NCBI GenBank assembly: GCA_029260315.1
Contig: JAJDDM010000122.1
Coordinates: 1 to 63,069, forward strand
Direction of reading: 5' to 3'
Source of the DNA: Phycisphaerales bacterium
Lineage (GTDB): Bacteria > Planctomycetota > Phycisphaerae > Phycisphaerales > UBA1924
Length of the DNA: 63,069 nt
Shown here in pieces: positions 17,203 through 26,073 of the stretch. The translations under genes and the position numbers were made by a program. The notes beneath the pieces are model-generated. The model searched no databases. It saw nothing but the letters and a program-made list of their open reading frames with translations, and was not told where the DNA came from. Each line of letters starts with the position of its first letter. Position 1 is the first letter of the stretch.

Positions 17203-17572
17203 CGAGCCTGAAGCGCGAGCGAGGGGTTGCGGGGGCGGGGTGAGGATGGCGGTGGGGTGGTCTTGGTTGTGCGACGCGCGATCGTTTCGGTGCGGCTGGC
17301 GAGCTTGGAGCGGAGCGGTCGCCCTCGATTTACGGCGTTCGGGGACCGGAGCGTTGGAACGGGAGTTCGAGCGCCCCGTCCGGGGCTGAGAGTTTGAGTC
17401 ATGCTGCACTCCGAGGGGCTGGCATCCCTCGCTAGTATCGCACCGCCGCTCCGCGGCGGAAGACTCGCGCGCGGCGGCTTGCGAGAGTTCTGGAGCGACT
17501 TGCGAGAGTTCTGGCGTGTTAGGCGTGGCGGGCGTCCAACCCTTCGCTTGCGCTTCAGGCTCGTCGGCTCAT
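17201..17572. repeat. SLKRKRG-type dispersed repeat as an inverted pair
   Basis: Plus-strand acgagcctgaagcgcgagcgagggg (about 17203-17227) faces its near inverse complement ccttcgcttgcgcttcaggctcgt (about 17542-17565). The unit is a familiar planctomycete intergenic repeat. A different repeat (gaggggctggcatccctcgc at about 17413) lies between the arms and recurs near 49680. Confidence 0.65.
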
Positions 17573-17608
17573 CGCGAACTCGATCGGCGTCGCCGGTACG
17601 ATGCGCCC
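17203..17608. other. Gene-free, repeat-filled stretch
   Basis: No gene recognised between the sulfatase stop and the beta-helix gene. It holds the inverted SLKRKRG-type pair and a gaggggct...cccctcgc-type palindrome followed by cgcaccgccgctccgcggcgg. Confidence 0.6.
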
Positions 17609-19810
17609 ATGTTGATCGCAACCATGTTCGCTGCCGCGTGCCTTGCCCAGCCGGATCTTCCCACGATCACGATCGACCGGGACAACGTCGAGATCGATCG
17701 GTCGTGCCGGGTTGTGGTGCCGAAGGGGGTGTTTATCGAGGACGGCGATGGGAATGGAGTGGTGCATGTGACCGCCTCGGGGATCACGATCGAGGGGGTG
17801 GATCGGGAGAGCGAGCTGATCCAGGTGGCGAAGGGGACGCCCTGGGAGACGATTCGCGGGATCGGCTGGCGGCTGGATGGGGTGGAGAACGTCACGCTCA
17901 AGAACATCCACAGCCATCGGTTCAAGGTCGGGATTCTGGCGACGAACTGCGAGGGGCTGACGCTCGAGAACTGCGATGTCGCCGGCGGGTACGCGATGCG
18001 GCTGGGCTCGACGGCGGAGCGTGAGGACTCGGGGGATTGGCTGTGGCCGCACGAGAACGACGAGGGGCAGTGGCGCGAGTGGTATGGGGCTGGGATCTGT
18101 GTCGAGGACTCCGGGGGCGTGACGATCGACGGGTGCTTTGCGAGGCGTCGCCAGAACGGGATCATTCTCGACCGCGTGACGGACTCCAGGGTGTTCGACT
18201 GCGACATGAGCTTTCTCTCGGGCTGGGGCCTTGCGATGTGGCGGTCCAGCGGGAACACGGTCAGCCGCAATGCGTTCGATTTCTGCATTCGCGGGTACAG
18301 CCACGGCGTGTACAACCGCGGGCAGGACTCGGCGGGGATTCTGATGTTCGAGCAGTGCTCGGACAACGTGATCGCCGAGAACTCATGCACGCACTCGGGC
18401 GACGGGATCTTCGCGTTCGGCGGGCGTGAGGCGCTTGGCGAGGGCGAGGAAGCGGGAGAAGTCGCGGCGGACCACACGCGTCTTGGTAACAACGACAATC
18501 TGTTTGTCAAGAACGATCTGTCGCACGCCGCGGCTCATGGGCTGGAGCTGACGTTCAGTTTCGGCAATCGCGTGTTCGAGAACATCTTTGAGCGCAACGC
18601 GATCTGCGGCATCTGGGGCGGGTACAGCCAGGAGACGCTGATCGCCCAGAATCGCTTTGAGGGCAACGGCTTCGCGGGCTACGGGCTGGAGCGGGGCGGG
18701 GTGAACATCGAGCACGGGGCGCAGAACACGATTCGGAACAACACGTTTGTGGACAACGCCGCGGGGGTGCATCTGTGGAGCGATGAGGATGCGCATCTGC
18801 GGGCGCTGCCGTGGGCGAGGGCGAACTACAAGGGCGCGACGGACACGCTGATCACTGAGAACGTGTTCCGGGGCGACGAGGTCGCGATCCACCTGCGCGA
18901 CGCGAGGAGCACGACGATTTTCGCCAACGAGTTTGAGGGCGTCGGCGAGCGGATCCGGGTCGAGGGCGAGGCGCCGGTGATCCGCACGGGCATTCTCAGC
19001 TCATCGGCGGCGCCGAGCTACGAGGCGTTCGGCGACGAACGCCCGGTCGGCGAGCGCAGCGAGATTCGGGGCGGGGCGTTCATCGTGATGGGCGAGTATT
19101 TCCCGTGGGACTACCGCGAGCCGCTGGTCCGTCTGCGGTCGGCGAACGGCGGGACGCACGTCTACGAGGTCTTTGGCACCGGCGATGAGCCGTTCGGGCG
19201 GACGATCGAGGGGTTCGAGGATGGCGCGGTTCTGGAGTTCGGGGGCTCGCGCCCGGTGCGGGCAGCGCCCGCGCACAGGCCGACGACGGTGCGGATCAAG
19301 GCCAAACCCGGCGTGCGTGCGTACACGCTGAATCTGTTTTTGGATGACGACGAGCCGATTCGGGTCGAGGGGCTGATGGTGGCCGCCGAGTGGAAGGTGC
19401 GGGCGTTCAACTGGACGGTGGACCCGCGCGAGGACCTGGCGGGGTGGCGGCGTGAGGGCGAGGGCGCGGCGGTGCGGACATTGGCGTCCATGGATCTGGT
19501 GTATGGGAGCGGCGGGCCGAGCGCGATCGATGCGGGCTGGTCCGATGTTGGCCATGACCGATTCGGGACGATCGCGTCCACGCGTCTGCGACTCCCGGCG
19601 GGGGTTTGGCGATGCCGCACGGTTTCGGATGACGGAGTCCGGGTTCTCGTGGACGGCGAGGCGGTCATCGAGAACTGGACGTGGCACGGGCCGACGGTGG
19701 ATGAGGGTGAGATCGTGCTGGATGAGGATCGAGAGATCCGGATTGAGCTGGAGCACTTTGAGCTGGACGGGCACGCGGAGATGCGGTTGGATTTCCAGTT
19801 TGTTCGCTAA
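17609..19810 (+). CDS. Secreted right-handed beta-helix protein with C-terminal PA14-like domain
   Basis: Exported protein of 733 residues. After a signal peptide (MLIATMFAAACLAQ) come many parallel beta-helix rungs (about 60-470) with repeating turns such as NVTLKNIHSHRFKVGILATNCEGLTLENCDV and NTIRNNTFVDNAAGVHLWSD, as in NosD or pectate-lyase-like proteins. The C-terminal part (about 630-733) resembles a PA14-type carbohydrate-binding module: FGTIASTRLRLPAGVWRCRTVSDDGVRVLVDGEAVIENW. A role in polysaccharide binding or cleavage is likely, and the sulfatase upstream fits, but the substrate is unknown. Confidence 0.75.
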   Translation: MLIATMFAAACLAQPDLPTITIDRDNVEIDRSCRVVVPKGVFIEDGDGNGVVHVTASGITIEGVDRESELIQVAKGTPWETIRGIGWRLDGVENVTLKNIHSHRFKVGILATNCEGLTLENCDVAGGYAMRLGSTAEREDSGDWLWPHENDEGQWREWYGAGICVEDSGGVTIDGCFARRRQNGIILDRVTDSRVFDCDMSFLSGWGLAMWRSSGNTVSRNAFDFCIRGYSHGVYNRGQDSAGILMFEQCSDNVIAENSCTHSGDGIFAFGGREALGEGEEAGEVAADHTRLGNNDNLFVKNDLSHAAAHGLELTFSFGNRVFENIFERNAICGIWGGYSQETLIAQNRFEGNGFAGYGLERGGVNIEHGAQNTIRNNTFVDNAAGVHLWSDEDAHLRALPWARANYKGATDTLITENVFRGDEVAIHLRDARSTTIFANEFEGVGERIRVEGEAPVIRTGILSSSAAPSYEAFGDERPVGERSEIRGGAFIVMGEYFPWDYREPLVRLRSANGGTHVYEVFGTGDEPFGRTIEGFEDGAVLEFGGSRPVRAAPAHRPTTVRIKAKPGVRAYTLNLFLDDDEPIRVEGLMVAAEWKVRAFNWTVDPREDLAGWRREGEGAAVRTLASMDLVYGSGGPSAIDAGWSDVGHDRFGTIASTRLRLPAGVWRCRTVSDDGVRVLVDGEAVIENWTWHGPTVDEGEIVLDEDREIRIELEHFELDGHAEMRLDFQFVR

Positions 19811-20013
19811 ATAATCGGTAAATGGTCTTGGCGATGAAGATGCTAAAGAATCGGGATGCTCCGATAAGTGTCGCTCTGGCGGGAGGCTGCGGGCAGGTCC
19901 GAGAAGAAAAAATGGGAATTCGGTTGCAGAGGTCTTGATCCGTTTATCAGAAGTTCGCACAATCATCGAAGAACTCCTCATATGTCCGGAGGGGATCAAA
20001 AAGGGAGAGAGAC

Positions 20014-20655
20014 ATGATTCGTGCGGCGAGTGCGGTTGCAGCGTGTCTTTGCGCTACATCTTTTGGACAAGAGTTTCAGATCGATGCCAACGCGATGACG
20101 ACCCACGCGAGTGGGCCGTTTTCCGAGATGTTTACCGGGATGTTCTCGGTCACGAACACGCTGGCCGACCCGGACGTGGACGGCGACTCCAGCATCCTGG
20201 ATGTGTTGATTGACGGCGTTCGTCAGCATTCGGGCGGAGCGACATCGGGCGCGTTCGCCTTCGAGTTGGACGTGGAGTTTGCCGGCGGGGACATTGTTTC
20301 CGGGTTCTTGTCGGTGTCGCACGATTCCACGGGGTCCGAGAACGTGTACTCGGCCGAGTTGTCGCCGACAGCCGGGGGCGCGATTCTCGAAATCGGGGAC
20401 GGAACGTTTGTCATTGGCGGGATGACGTTCGAGGGCATGTGGGTGGATCCTTCGGGGACGTTTTTGGGCGTGGATATCTCGCCCTGGGGCTCGGCGCAGC
20501 CGCTGCTTGGGCGTTTTTCTGACATCGCGTTCACGCCAAACGATGACCATATGGATCCTGACACCGACGTGGACGTGTTCATGCTTGTTCCCGCTCCGGC
20601 CGGCGGGCTGCTCTTCGGGGTTGGGGCGTTGGCGTTCCTGCGGCGTCGGCACTGA
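20014..20655 (+). CDS. Secreted protein with VPAPA-type sorting signal, paralogue 1
   Basis: Protein of 213 residues: signal peptide, beta-rich body, and a C-terminal tripartite signal (VPAPAGG, hydrophobic LLFGVGALAFL, RRRH) of the PEP-CTERM/VPxxP kind used for exosortase-type processing or surface anchoring. The body shares blocks with the gene at 21079: ASGPFSEMFTG, DGDSSILDVLIDG, EFAGGDIVSG, TFLGVDISPWG and DTDVDVFM. Function unknown. The upstream ~200 bp are AT-rich for this genome and end in aaagggagagagac, a good ribosome binding site. Confidence 0.75.
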   Translation: MIRAASAVAACLCATSFGQEFQIDANAMTTHASGPFSEMFTGMFSVTNTLADPDVDGDSSILDVLIDGVRQHSGGATSGAFAFELDVEFAGGDIVSGFLSVSHDSTGSENVYSAELSPTAGGAILEIGDGTFVIGGMTFEGMWVDPSGTFLGVDISPWGSAQPLLGRFSDIAFTPNDDHMDPDTDVDVFMLVPAPAGGLLFGVGALAFLRRRH

Positions 20656-21078
20656 GTCGGTCGGCCCTTCATTGTGCGTTCCGCGGTCCTCTGGTTTCCG
20701 CTGTCAGTGCAGCCGGCAGGAGCTCGCTGAGGCTCGTCAGCGGAGGGGTCGCCGGCTACACTCGCTCCGTTTCGAGTGGGCGGCGAGGTAGCTCAGCTGG
20801 ATAGAGCGGAGGATTCATAACCCTCAGGTCGGGAGTTCGAGTCTCCCCCTCGCCATTGCGTGTTTATGCCCATTCTGCCGTGGTGAGACTGCCCTGGTGA
20901 ATCTGGGCGATAACCGTTCGGGACGCACATTTCTTTTGGAATATGGGTTGCGTGCCCTTGAATCGGCCGGTGGTATCCGAGACAATCGGACGAGGCGGCA
21001 TTGGCCCGCCGGGGAAGGTAGAGAGCAAACTGTGCGGCTGCTCACGCGGACGTGCCTGTTGGATAGAGAGAGACAGAC
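20656..21078. other. Intergenic stretch with a tRNA gene
   Basis: Apart from the tRNA at 20782, only the leader of the second paralogue is visible, ending in a purine-rich ribosome binding site (gagagagacagac) just before 21079. Confidence 0.6.
20782..20855 (+). tRNA. tRNA with CAT anticodon (tRNA-Met, or tRNA-Ile2)
   Basis: Complete cloverleaf of 74 nt: acceptor ggcgagg/cctcgcc with discriminator A, D arm gctc...gagc, anticodon loop ttCATaa, T arm gggag-ttcgagt-ctccc. The first acceptor pair is G-C, so it is elongator-like and not initiator. CAT could also be lysidine-modified Ile2. The closing pair of the anticodon stem is an A-C mismatch (31:39). CCA is not encoded. Confidence 0.93.
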
Positions 21079-21717
21079 ATGAAGAAAGTTGCAACGTTGA
21101 TGGCTCTGGCCTGCTCAGCGGGGCTTGCGGCCGGGCAAGATCTGCTGCAGATCGACATCGATGCGTTGAGCGCCCAGGCCTCGGGCCCGTTCTCCGACAC
21201 GTTCACGGGTGATCTGCTGGTCTTTGGTTCGATCGCGAACCCTGACGTCGACGGCGACACGAGCATTCTCGACGTGATTATCGACGGCAACGCACAGGGC
21301 ACCGGCGGTGCGACGGCGGCGGAGTTCTCGTTCGAGATGAGCATCTCGTTCGCGGGCGGTGACGTGGTCTCCGGCTCTCTGTTCGTCTCGGCCGATGCGA
21401 ACGGTTCGGAGAACACCTACAGGACGGATATCCCGGCGTCGAACGGCGGGGCGATCCTGGATGCGGGCAGCTTCTTCATCGTGAGCGCGCTGACGATCAA
21501 CGGGAACTGGACAGACGAGAACGGGACGTTTCTCGGTGTTGATGTGACGCCCTGGGGACGGAATGTGGACGGGTTCTTCGCGCAGATCGACTTCCAGCCG
21601 GACAGTCGCTTCCGCGATATCGACACGGATGTGGACGTGTTCATGCGGGTGCCCGCCCCCGCGACGGCCTTGGGGTTGGTCGCGGGCCTGGGCCTGATGG
21701 GTCGGCGTCGGCGCTGA
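21079..21717 (+). CDS. Secreted protein with VPAPA-type sorting signal, paralogue 2
   Basis: Protein of 212 residues, clear paralogue of the gene at 20014: same layout and shared blocks ASGPFSDTFTG, DGDTSILDVIIDG, FAGGDVVSG, TFLGVDVTPWG and DTDVDVFM. Signal peptide MKKVATLMALACSAGLAAG; C-terminal signal VPAPATALG, hydrophobic helix, GRRRR. The two copies are separated by a tRNA gene. Both are probably surface or extracellular proteins; no enzymatic motif is visible. Followed by a strong terminator at 21753. Confidence 0.75.
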   Translation: MKKVATLMALACSAGLAAGQDLLQIDIDALSAQASGPFSDTFTGDLLVFGSIANPDVDGDTSILDVIIDGNAQGTGGATAAEFSFEMSISFAGGDVVSGSLFVSADANGSENTYRTDIPASNGGAILDAGSFFIVSALTINGNWTDENGTFLGVDVTPWGRNVDGFFAQIDFQPDSRFRDIDTDVDVFMRVPAPATALGLVAGLGLMGRRRR

Positions 21718-21752
21718 GGCTTGACGCCCACATTTCTTGCTGAGCGAGCAAT

Positions 21753-21776
21753 ACGCGGCCCCCGGCCGCGTTTTTT
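21753..21776 (+). terminator. Rho-independent terminator
   Basis: Perfect 8-bp stem acgcggcc/ggccgcgt with a ccc loop, followed by a run of Ts (to 21776), 35 bp after the stop of the VPAPA paralogue. Confidence 0.85.
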
Positions 21777-21853
21777 CCTGGAAGGTGCACTGGGTGCGCC
21801 CACTGTCGGTATGGACTGACCTGTGGACGGATATTCAACGGAGACTCGGCGTG

Positions 21854-23044
21854 ATGACAAGGAATCGGGTGCTGGGTGTGGTCGCTGGAATCGCGGTGTC
21901 GGTGTCTGCGCCGCTCGCTCAGTCGGGGGGTGGTCGCGGGGGGTTCTTCGGGGGTGACAACGCTTTCTCGCCTGCGGTGACGGCAACGGAGTTGGAGACG
22001 TACGCCGGGATCCTCGGCATGGATGATGAGCAGGTGCAGGTCGCCGAGATCCTGCTGGAGGGGTACGTTCAGCAGTTCCAGGCGCGAGCGGGCGAGGCTC
22101 GCAACCGGATCCAGCGGCTGGTCGAGGAGGCCCGCGAATCGCGAGACCGGGCGGCATGGATGGAGATCGGGGAGTACCGCTCGGAGTTTCAGGATCAGAG
22201 CGAGAAGATGGAGGCGGCGCTGTTCAGCGATCTGCGGGCGCTGCTGACGCCCGAGCAGAGCGAGCGGTGGGAGGATGTCGAGCGGACCCGAAGGCGCGAG
22301 CGGACGATGGGCACCGGGCGGATGTCCGGCGAGCGGGTCGATCTGATCCGCCTGACGAGCGAACTCGATGTGAACCAGGAGTCTTCCGGCGAGATCGACG
22401 AGATCCTCGGGCAGTACGAGCTGGACCTGGATCGGGCGCTGCTCAAGCGCAACGAGGTGTACGGCGAGATCCGGGGGCAGTTCACCGGCGGGCGCGGCGG
22501 GTTCGACCCCGAGGCGATGAACGACCTCTTCGAGAAAGGGCGCGAGGCCTCGGCCCGCGTGCGGGACGTGAACGAGCGGTACGCGCGCCAGGTCGCGGGC
22601 GTGCTGGGCGAGGACGTGCGCGGGCGGTTCGAGCAGCGTGTCCGCGAGGCGAGCTTTCCGCAGGTGTATCGCGAGTCTCGCGTGCAGCGATCGCTCTCTG
22701 CGGCGGTTGGGCTCGAGGATCTGAGCGAGGAGCAGAGCCAGCAGATCGCGACGATGCGCGAGCGGTTCCAGCGGGAGGCGTCGGCGATCAATGAGCGGCT
22801 GGCGCGGGCGTGGCGCGAGGCCGAGGACTCGATGGAGATTCGCGAGATGTTCCGCGGCGGGTTTGATCGCGGGGAGCTGGGCGAGTTGCGGGATGATCGG
22901 CAGCAGCTCGACGGGCAGTACATGGACAAGCTGCGTGAGCTGTTGAGCGAGGAGCAGCTTGATAGGCTGCCGCGGGGCGAGGATGGCGGGGATTTCCGTC
23001 AGCGCGGGCGGCAGCGGACGCAGCGTCGGGGGGAGATCATCTGA
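21854..23044 (+). CDS. Exported helical (Spy/LTxxQ-like) protein, paralogue 1
   Basis: Protein of 396 residues with a signal peptide (RVLGVVAGIAVSVSAPLAQ), a Gly-rich spacer and a long alpha-helical, charged body. Recurrent xLSEEQ/LTPEQ motifs (LLTPEQSERW, LSEEQSQQI, LLSEEQLDRLP) recall LTxxQ/Spy-type periplasmic chaperones, though the resemblance is only motif-level. It is homologous to the gene at 23199. The ATG at 21854 was chosen because it opens the signal peptide; the GTG three bases upstream is an alternative. Function unknown. Confidence 0.65.
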   Translation: MTRNRVLGVVAGIAVSVSAPLAQSGGGRGGFFGGDNAFSPAVTATELETYAGILGMDDEQVQVAEILLEGYVQQFQARAGEARNRIQRLVEEARESRDRAAWMEIGEYRSEFQDQSEKMEAALFSDLRALLTPEQSERWEDVERTRRRERTMGTGRMSGERVDLIRLTSELDVNQESSGEIDEILGQYELDLDRALLKRNEVYGEIRGQFTGGRGGFDPEAMNDLFEKGREASARVRDVNERYARQVAGVLGEDVRGRFEQRVREASFPQVYRESRVQRSLSAAVGLEDLSEEQSQQIATMRERFQREASAINERLARAWREAEDSMEIREMFRGGFDRGELGELRDDRQQLDGQYMDKLRELLSEEQLDRLPRGEDGGDFRQRGRQRTQRRGEII

Positions 23045-23095
23045 GCGGGGGGCTTATTTGAGCGAGGGGCTTACTTTGAGCGAGGGCGCGTGTGA
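23042..23095 (+). repeat. Three direct repeats of a ~17-bp unit
   Basis: The motif ttgagcgaggggcttac, with variants, occurs three times in a row straight after the stop at 23044. It separates the two paralogous genes; its function is not apparent. Confidence 0.6.
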
Positions 23096-23198
23096 GCGGT
23101 GGCGTGTGCGACGGATTCAAGGTGGCGGCGCATCTAGGGGCGGCAGGCAGCCCCGTCGCGGCGCGGGGCCAGTAGAACCCCCGGCTCGGAGGCATGTG

Positions 23199-24443
23199 AT
23201 GAATCTGAAGACGATACGGCGCACGCTCTTGAACGCGCAGGTTGCGGCCACCATGGGCGCCGCGGGCGTGGGATTGGTCTCGTCGGTCGGCAGCGCGCAG
23301 CAGGTCGCGACGTCGTTCAGCTTCTCGACGCGTTCGCTGAGCGACGCAACCGGTGACGGGCAGATCACGCGGACGAGCGTCAAGCGGTACGCCGATCTTC
23401 TGGGGCTGGATGAGGCCCAGCGCGAGGTGTTCGACGTGCTCTTCGAGGGCTACATCACAAGCTATCAGGACGCGCGGGCGCAGGCGACCGGGGATATGGA
23501 GGAGGTGCAGGCGGAGTTCCGCGACACGCAGGACTTCTCGCTCTTTCGCGATCGGATGCCGGCGATCCTCTCCACGTTCCGCGAGAAGAGCGCGGCGCTG
23601 GAGTCGCAGTTCTTCGGCGATCTGCGGTCGGTGTTGAGCGAGGAGCAGGGTGAACGGATGGCGGATGTGGAGCGGATGCGTCGGCGGGAGACGCAGCTCA
23701 GCTTCGGGGTGAGCGGGGCGAGCGTCGATCTCTCGGACGTGATGCACGATCTCGATGTGCAGGTCGTCGGTGAGCTCGGCGAGGCGCTGCGCTCCTATGA
23801 GCTGGATCTCGACCGCGCGCTTGTCGAGAATGAGCGCAACTCGGTGGCGTTCGGCGGCGGCGAGGTGGATTACCAGCAGATCCAGAGGGCGCTCGGCGAT
23901 CTCCACGAGCGGGCGCTGCGGATCCGCGATCTGAATCGGCGTCACGCCAGGACGCTCGCGACGATCCTGCCCGAGGTTGCGCGCCCGCGGTTCGAGCGTG
24001 CCGTGCTTGAGCGGAGCTTCCCGCGGGTGTATCGCACGCCGCACGCGGCGCGGGTGCTGGACGCGGCACTCGGGCTGGACGATCTGACGGGCGATCAAGA
24101 GTCGCAACTGACGCTCGTGAGGGAGAGCTACGAACGGGATCTGGCGCGGGCGAACGAGCGTTGGGCGAGCGAGATCGAGAAGGCCGACGACGAGGGAGCC
24201 GGTGGGGGCATGTTTAGCGGGGCCGGGGGACGGATGATGATGCTGTCGCTGGAGGGGGACGACGAGTCGCCGGTTGCGGAGGCTCGCAAGGCTCGGCGGG
24301 AGCTGGACAAGCGGGCCGAGGACAAGGTCCGGGGTATTCTCAGTGAGCAGCAGATCGCGAGGTTGCCGGAGCGGCGCGACGAGGAGGAGCGGGGGGTTCT
24401 CGCGCCGGTGCGCGGCTCGCAGGTGATCATTCGGGGTGGATGA
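23199..24443 (+). CDS. Exported helical (Spy/LTxxQ-like) protein, paralogue 2
   Basis: Protein of 414 residues, colinear with the gene at 21854. Matching blocks are YADLLGLDEAQ, FFGDLRSVLSEEQGERMADVERMRRRE, YELDLDRAL, FERAVLERSFPRVYR and ILSEQQIARLPE. It has a signal peptide to about residue 33 (ending SSVGSAQ), and the rest is almost all helix. Start at the second ATG (23199), with cggagg about 7 bp upstream. It lies 40 bp before gspE in the same direction, so these exported proteins may be cotranscribed with, or serve, the secretion system; this is inference from position only. Confidence 0.65.
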   Translation: MNLKTIRRTLLNAQVAATMGAAGVGLVSSVGSAQQVATSFSFSTRSLSDATGDGQITRTSVKRYADLLGLDEAQREVFDVLFEGYITSYQDARAQATGDMEEVQAEFRDTQDFSLFRDRMPAILSTFREKSAALESQFFGDLRSVLSEEQGERMADVERMRRRETQLSFGVSGASVDLSDVMHDLDVQVVGELGEALRSYELDLDRALVENERNSVAFGGGEVDYQQIQRALGDLHERALRIRDLNRRHARTLATILPEVARPRFERAVLERSFPRVYRTPHAARVLDAALGLDDLTGDQESQLTLVRESYERDLARANERWASEIEKADDEGAGGGMFSGAGGRMMMLSLEGDDESPVAEARKARRELDKRAEDKVRGILSEQQIARLPERRDEEERGVLAPVRGSQVIIRGG

Positions 24444-24483
24444 CCGGGGCGAACTCTCGGCTCCGGGGAAAAAAGGTGTGGCG

Positions 24484-26073
24484 ATGAGCGTGGAGCCGAG
24501 GGGCGAAGTGCCCGCGAGCGTGAATGGAGCGGCGAGCCTGGCCGGCGAGGCGCTGTCGGACCGCCCGGAGCTGGATCGCGATGCGTGCGCGCGGATCTCG
24601 GGCGAGGCGGCGGTGCGGTTGCGGTGCGTGCCGTACGCGCTGCGCGGGCCGACGCTGCTGGTGGCGATGCTCGACGCGGACGATCTGGCGGTTGGGGATG
24701 AGGTGAGCGTGCTGGCGGGCGCGCCGGTGCGGCGGGTGGCGGTGACGGCCGAGGTGCTGGCGGAGCTGATGCACGAGGCGTACGGGACGACCGTGGCGCA
24801 GATGGCGAGCAAGCTGGCGGGGGCCGACGACGAGGATGATTTGGTAAGCAATCTGGAGGCGATCGACGCGGGCGATCTGGCGAAGATGGCCGAGCAGCCG
24901 AGTTTGATCAACCTGGTGAACCTGACGATCTTGCAGGCGATCCGGGCGCGGGCGAGCGATGTGCATGTGGAGCCGTTCGAGAGCGAGTTGCGGATCAAGT
25001 ATCGGGTTGACGGCGTGCTGGTGACGCAGGACTCGCCGCCGAAGCACTTGCAGCCGGCGATCACGAGCCGTATTAAGATCATGGCGGGGATGAATATCGC
25101 CGAGCGGTACGCGCCGCAGGACGGGCACATCACGCTGCGGTTCGAGGGGCGGAAGATCGATATCCGGGTCTCGACGGTGCCGACGCTGTACGGCGAGAGC
25201 GTGGTGATGCGCGTGCTGGATAAGGAGGCGATCACACTGGATCTCCAGACGCTGGGGATGCGTGAGAAGGATCGGGATCAGATGTCGCGGCTGATCGGGC
25301 TGCCGCACGGGATGGTGCTGGTGACCGGCCCGACCGGGAGCGGCAAGACGACGACGCTGTACGCGGCGCTGACGAAGCTGTACGACCCGGCGAAGAAGAT
25401 CATCACGATCGAGGATCCGGTGGAGTACGAGCTGAACGGGGTGAACCAGATCCCGGTGAACCCCAAGCGCGGGCTGAGCTTCGCGTCGGGGTTGCGGCAC
25501 ATTCTGCGGCAGGATCCGGACGTGATCATGGTGGGCGAGGTCCGCGATGGGGAGACGGCGGAGATCGCGGTGCGGGCGGCGCTCACAGGGCACCTTGTCT
25601 TCAGCACGCTGCACACGAACAACGCGGTGAGCGCGGTGGGACGATTGCTGGACATGGGGGTCGAGCCGTTCCTGATGGCCAGCGTGCTCGAGGGCGTGCT
25701 CGCCCAGCGTTTGGGGCGGCGGATCTGCTCGCATTGCAAGCGCGAGGAGCCGATCGACGAGGCGCTGCTGCACCGGCTCTCGGCGAGTGAGCGCGAGTTT
25801 TTCGCGGGGAACGTCTCGGCGAGCGGGCGTGGGTGCGAGAAGTGCCGGGATTCGGGGTATCACGGGCGATTGGGATTCTTCGAGCTGCTGACGATCAATG
25901 CGGCGCTGCGGGACGCGGTCACGCGGGGGGTGGGGATCGGGGAGCTGACGCGCCTGGCCTCGGCGAGTCATATCTCGATGCGGCGTGACGGGCTGATCAA
26001 GGCGAGCGAGGGGCAGACGACGATCGACCAGGTGCTGCGGGCGACGCAGGACGCCGAGGAGTTGGTCGTCTGA
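24484..26073 (+). CDS. gspE: Type II secretion ATPase GspE (PilB-like)
   Basis: Cytoplasmic ATPase that powers pseudopilus assembly, 529 residues. It has an N-terminal GspE/MshE-N domain, Walker A GPTGSGKTT (about 282-290), an Asp box, Walker B DPDVIMVGEVRD (about 344) and a His box (HLVFSTLHTNNA). A C-terminal zinc module contains CSHC and CEKC. First gene of a tight operon running to 37263; its stop overlaps gspF. The ATG at 24484 follows a gggaaaaaagg region. Confidence 0.96.
   Translation: MSVEPRGEVPASVNGAASLAGEALSDRPELDRDACARISGEAAVRLRCVPYALRGPTLLVAMLDADDLAVGDEVSVLAGAPVRRVAVTAEVLAELMHEAYGTTVAQMASKLAGADDEDDLVSNLEAIDAGDLAKMAEQPSLINLVNLTILQAIRARASDVHVEPFESELRIKYRVDGVLVTQDSPPKHLQPAITSRIKIMAGMNIAERYAPQDGHITLRFEGRKIDIRVSTVPTLYGESVVMRVLDKEAITLDLQTLGMREKDRDQMSRLIGLPHGMVLVTGPTGSGKTTTLYAALTKLYDPAKKIITIEDPVEYELNGVNQIPVNPKRGLSFASGLRHILRQDPDVIMVGEVRDGETAEIAVRAALTGHLVFSTLHTNNAVSAVGRLLDMGVEPFLMASVLEGVLAQRLGRRICSHCKREEPIDEALLHRLSASEREFFAGNVSASGRGCEKCRDSGYHGRLGFFELLTINAALRDAVTRGVGIGELTRLASASHISMRRDGLIKASEGQTTIDQVLRATQDAEELVV

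Noticed and set aside
15402..17608. CRISPR-like arrays in the repeat-rich stretches
   Set aside because: Repeats are palindromic, few, irregularly spaced and of several families. No direct repeat-spacer periodicity and no cas genes are visible.
20782..20855. Initiator tRNA-fMet
   Set aside because: The first acceptor pair is G-C and the anticodon stem lacks the three consecutive G-C pairs of initiator tRNAs, so elongator Met or Ile2 is more likely.
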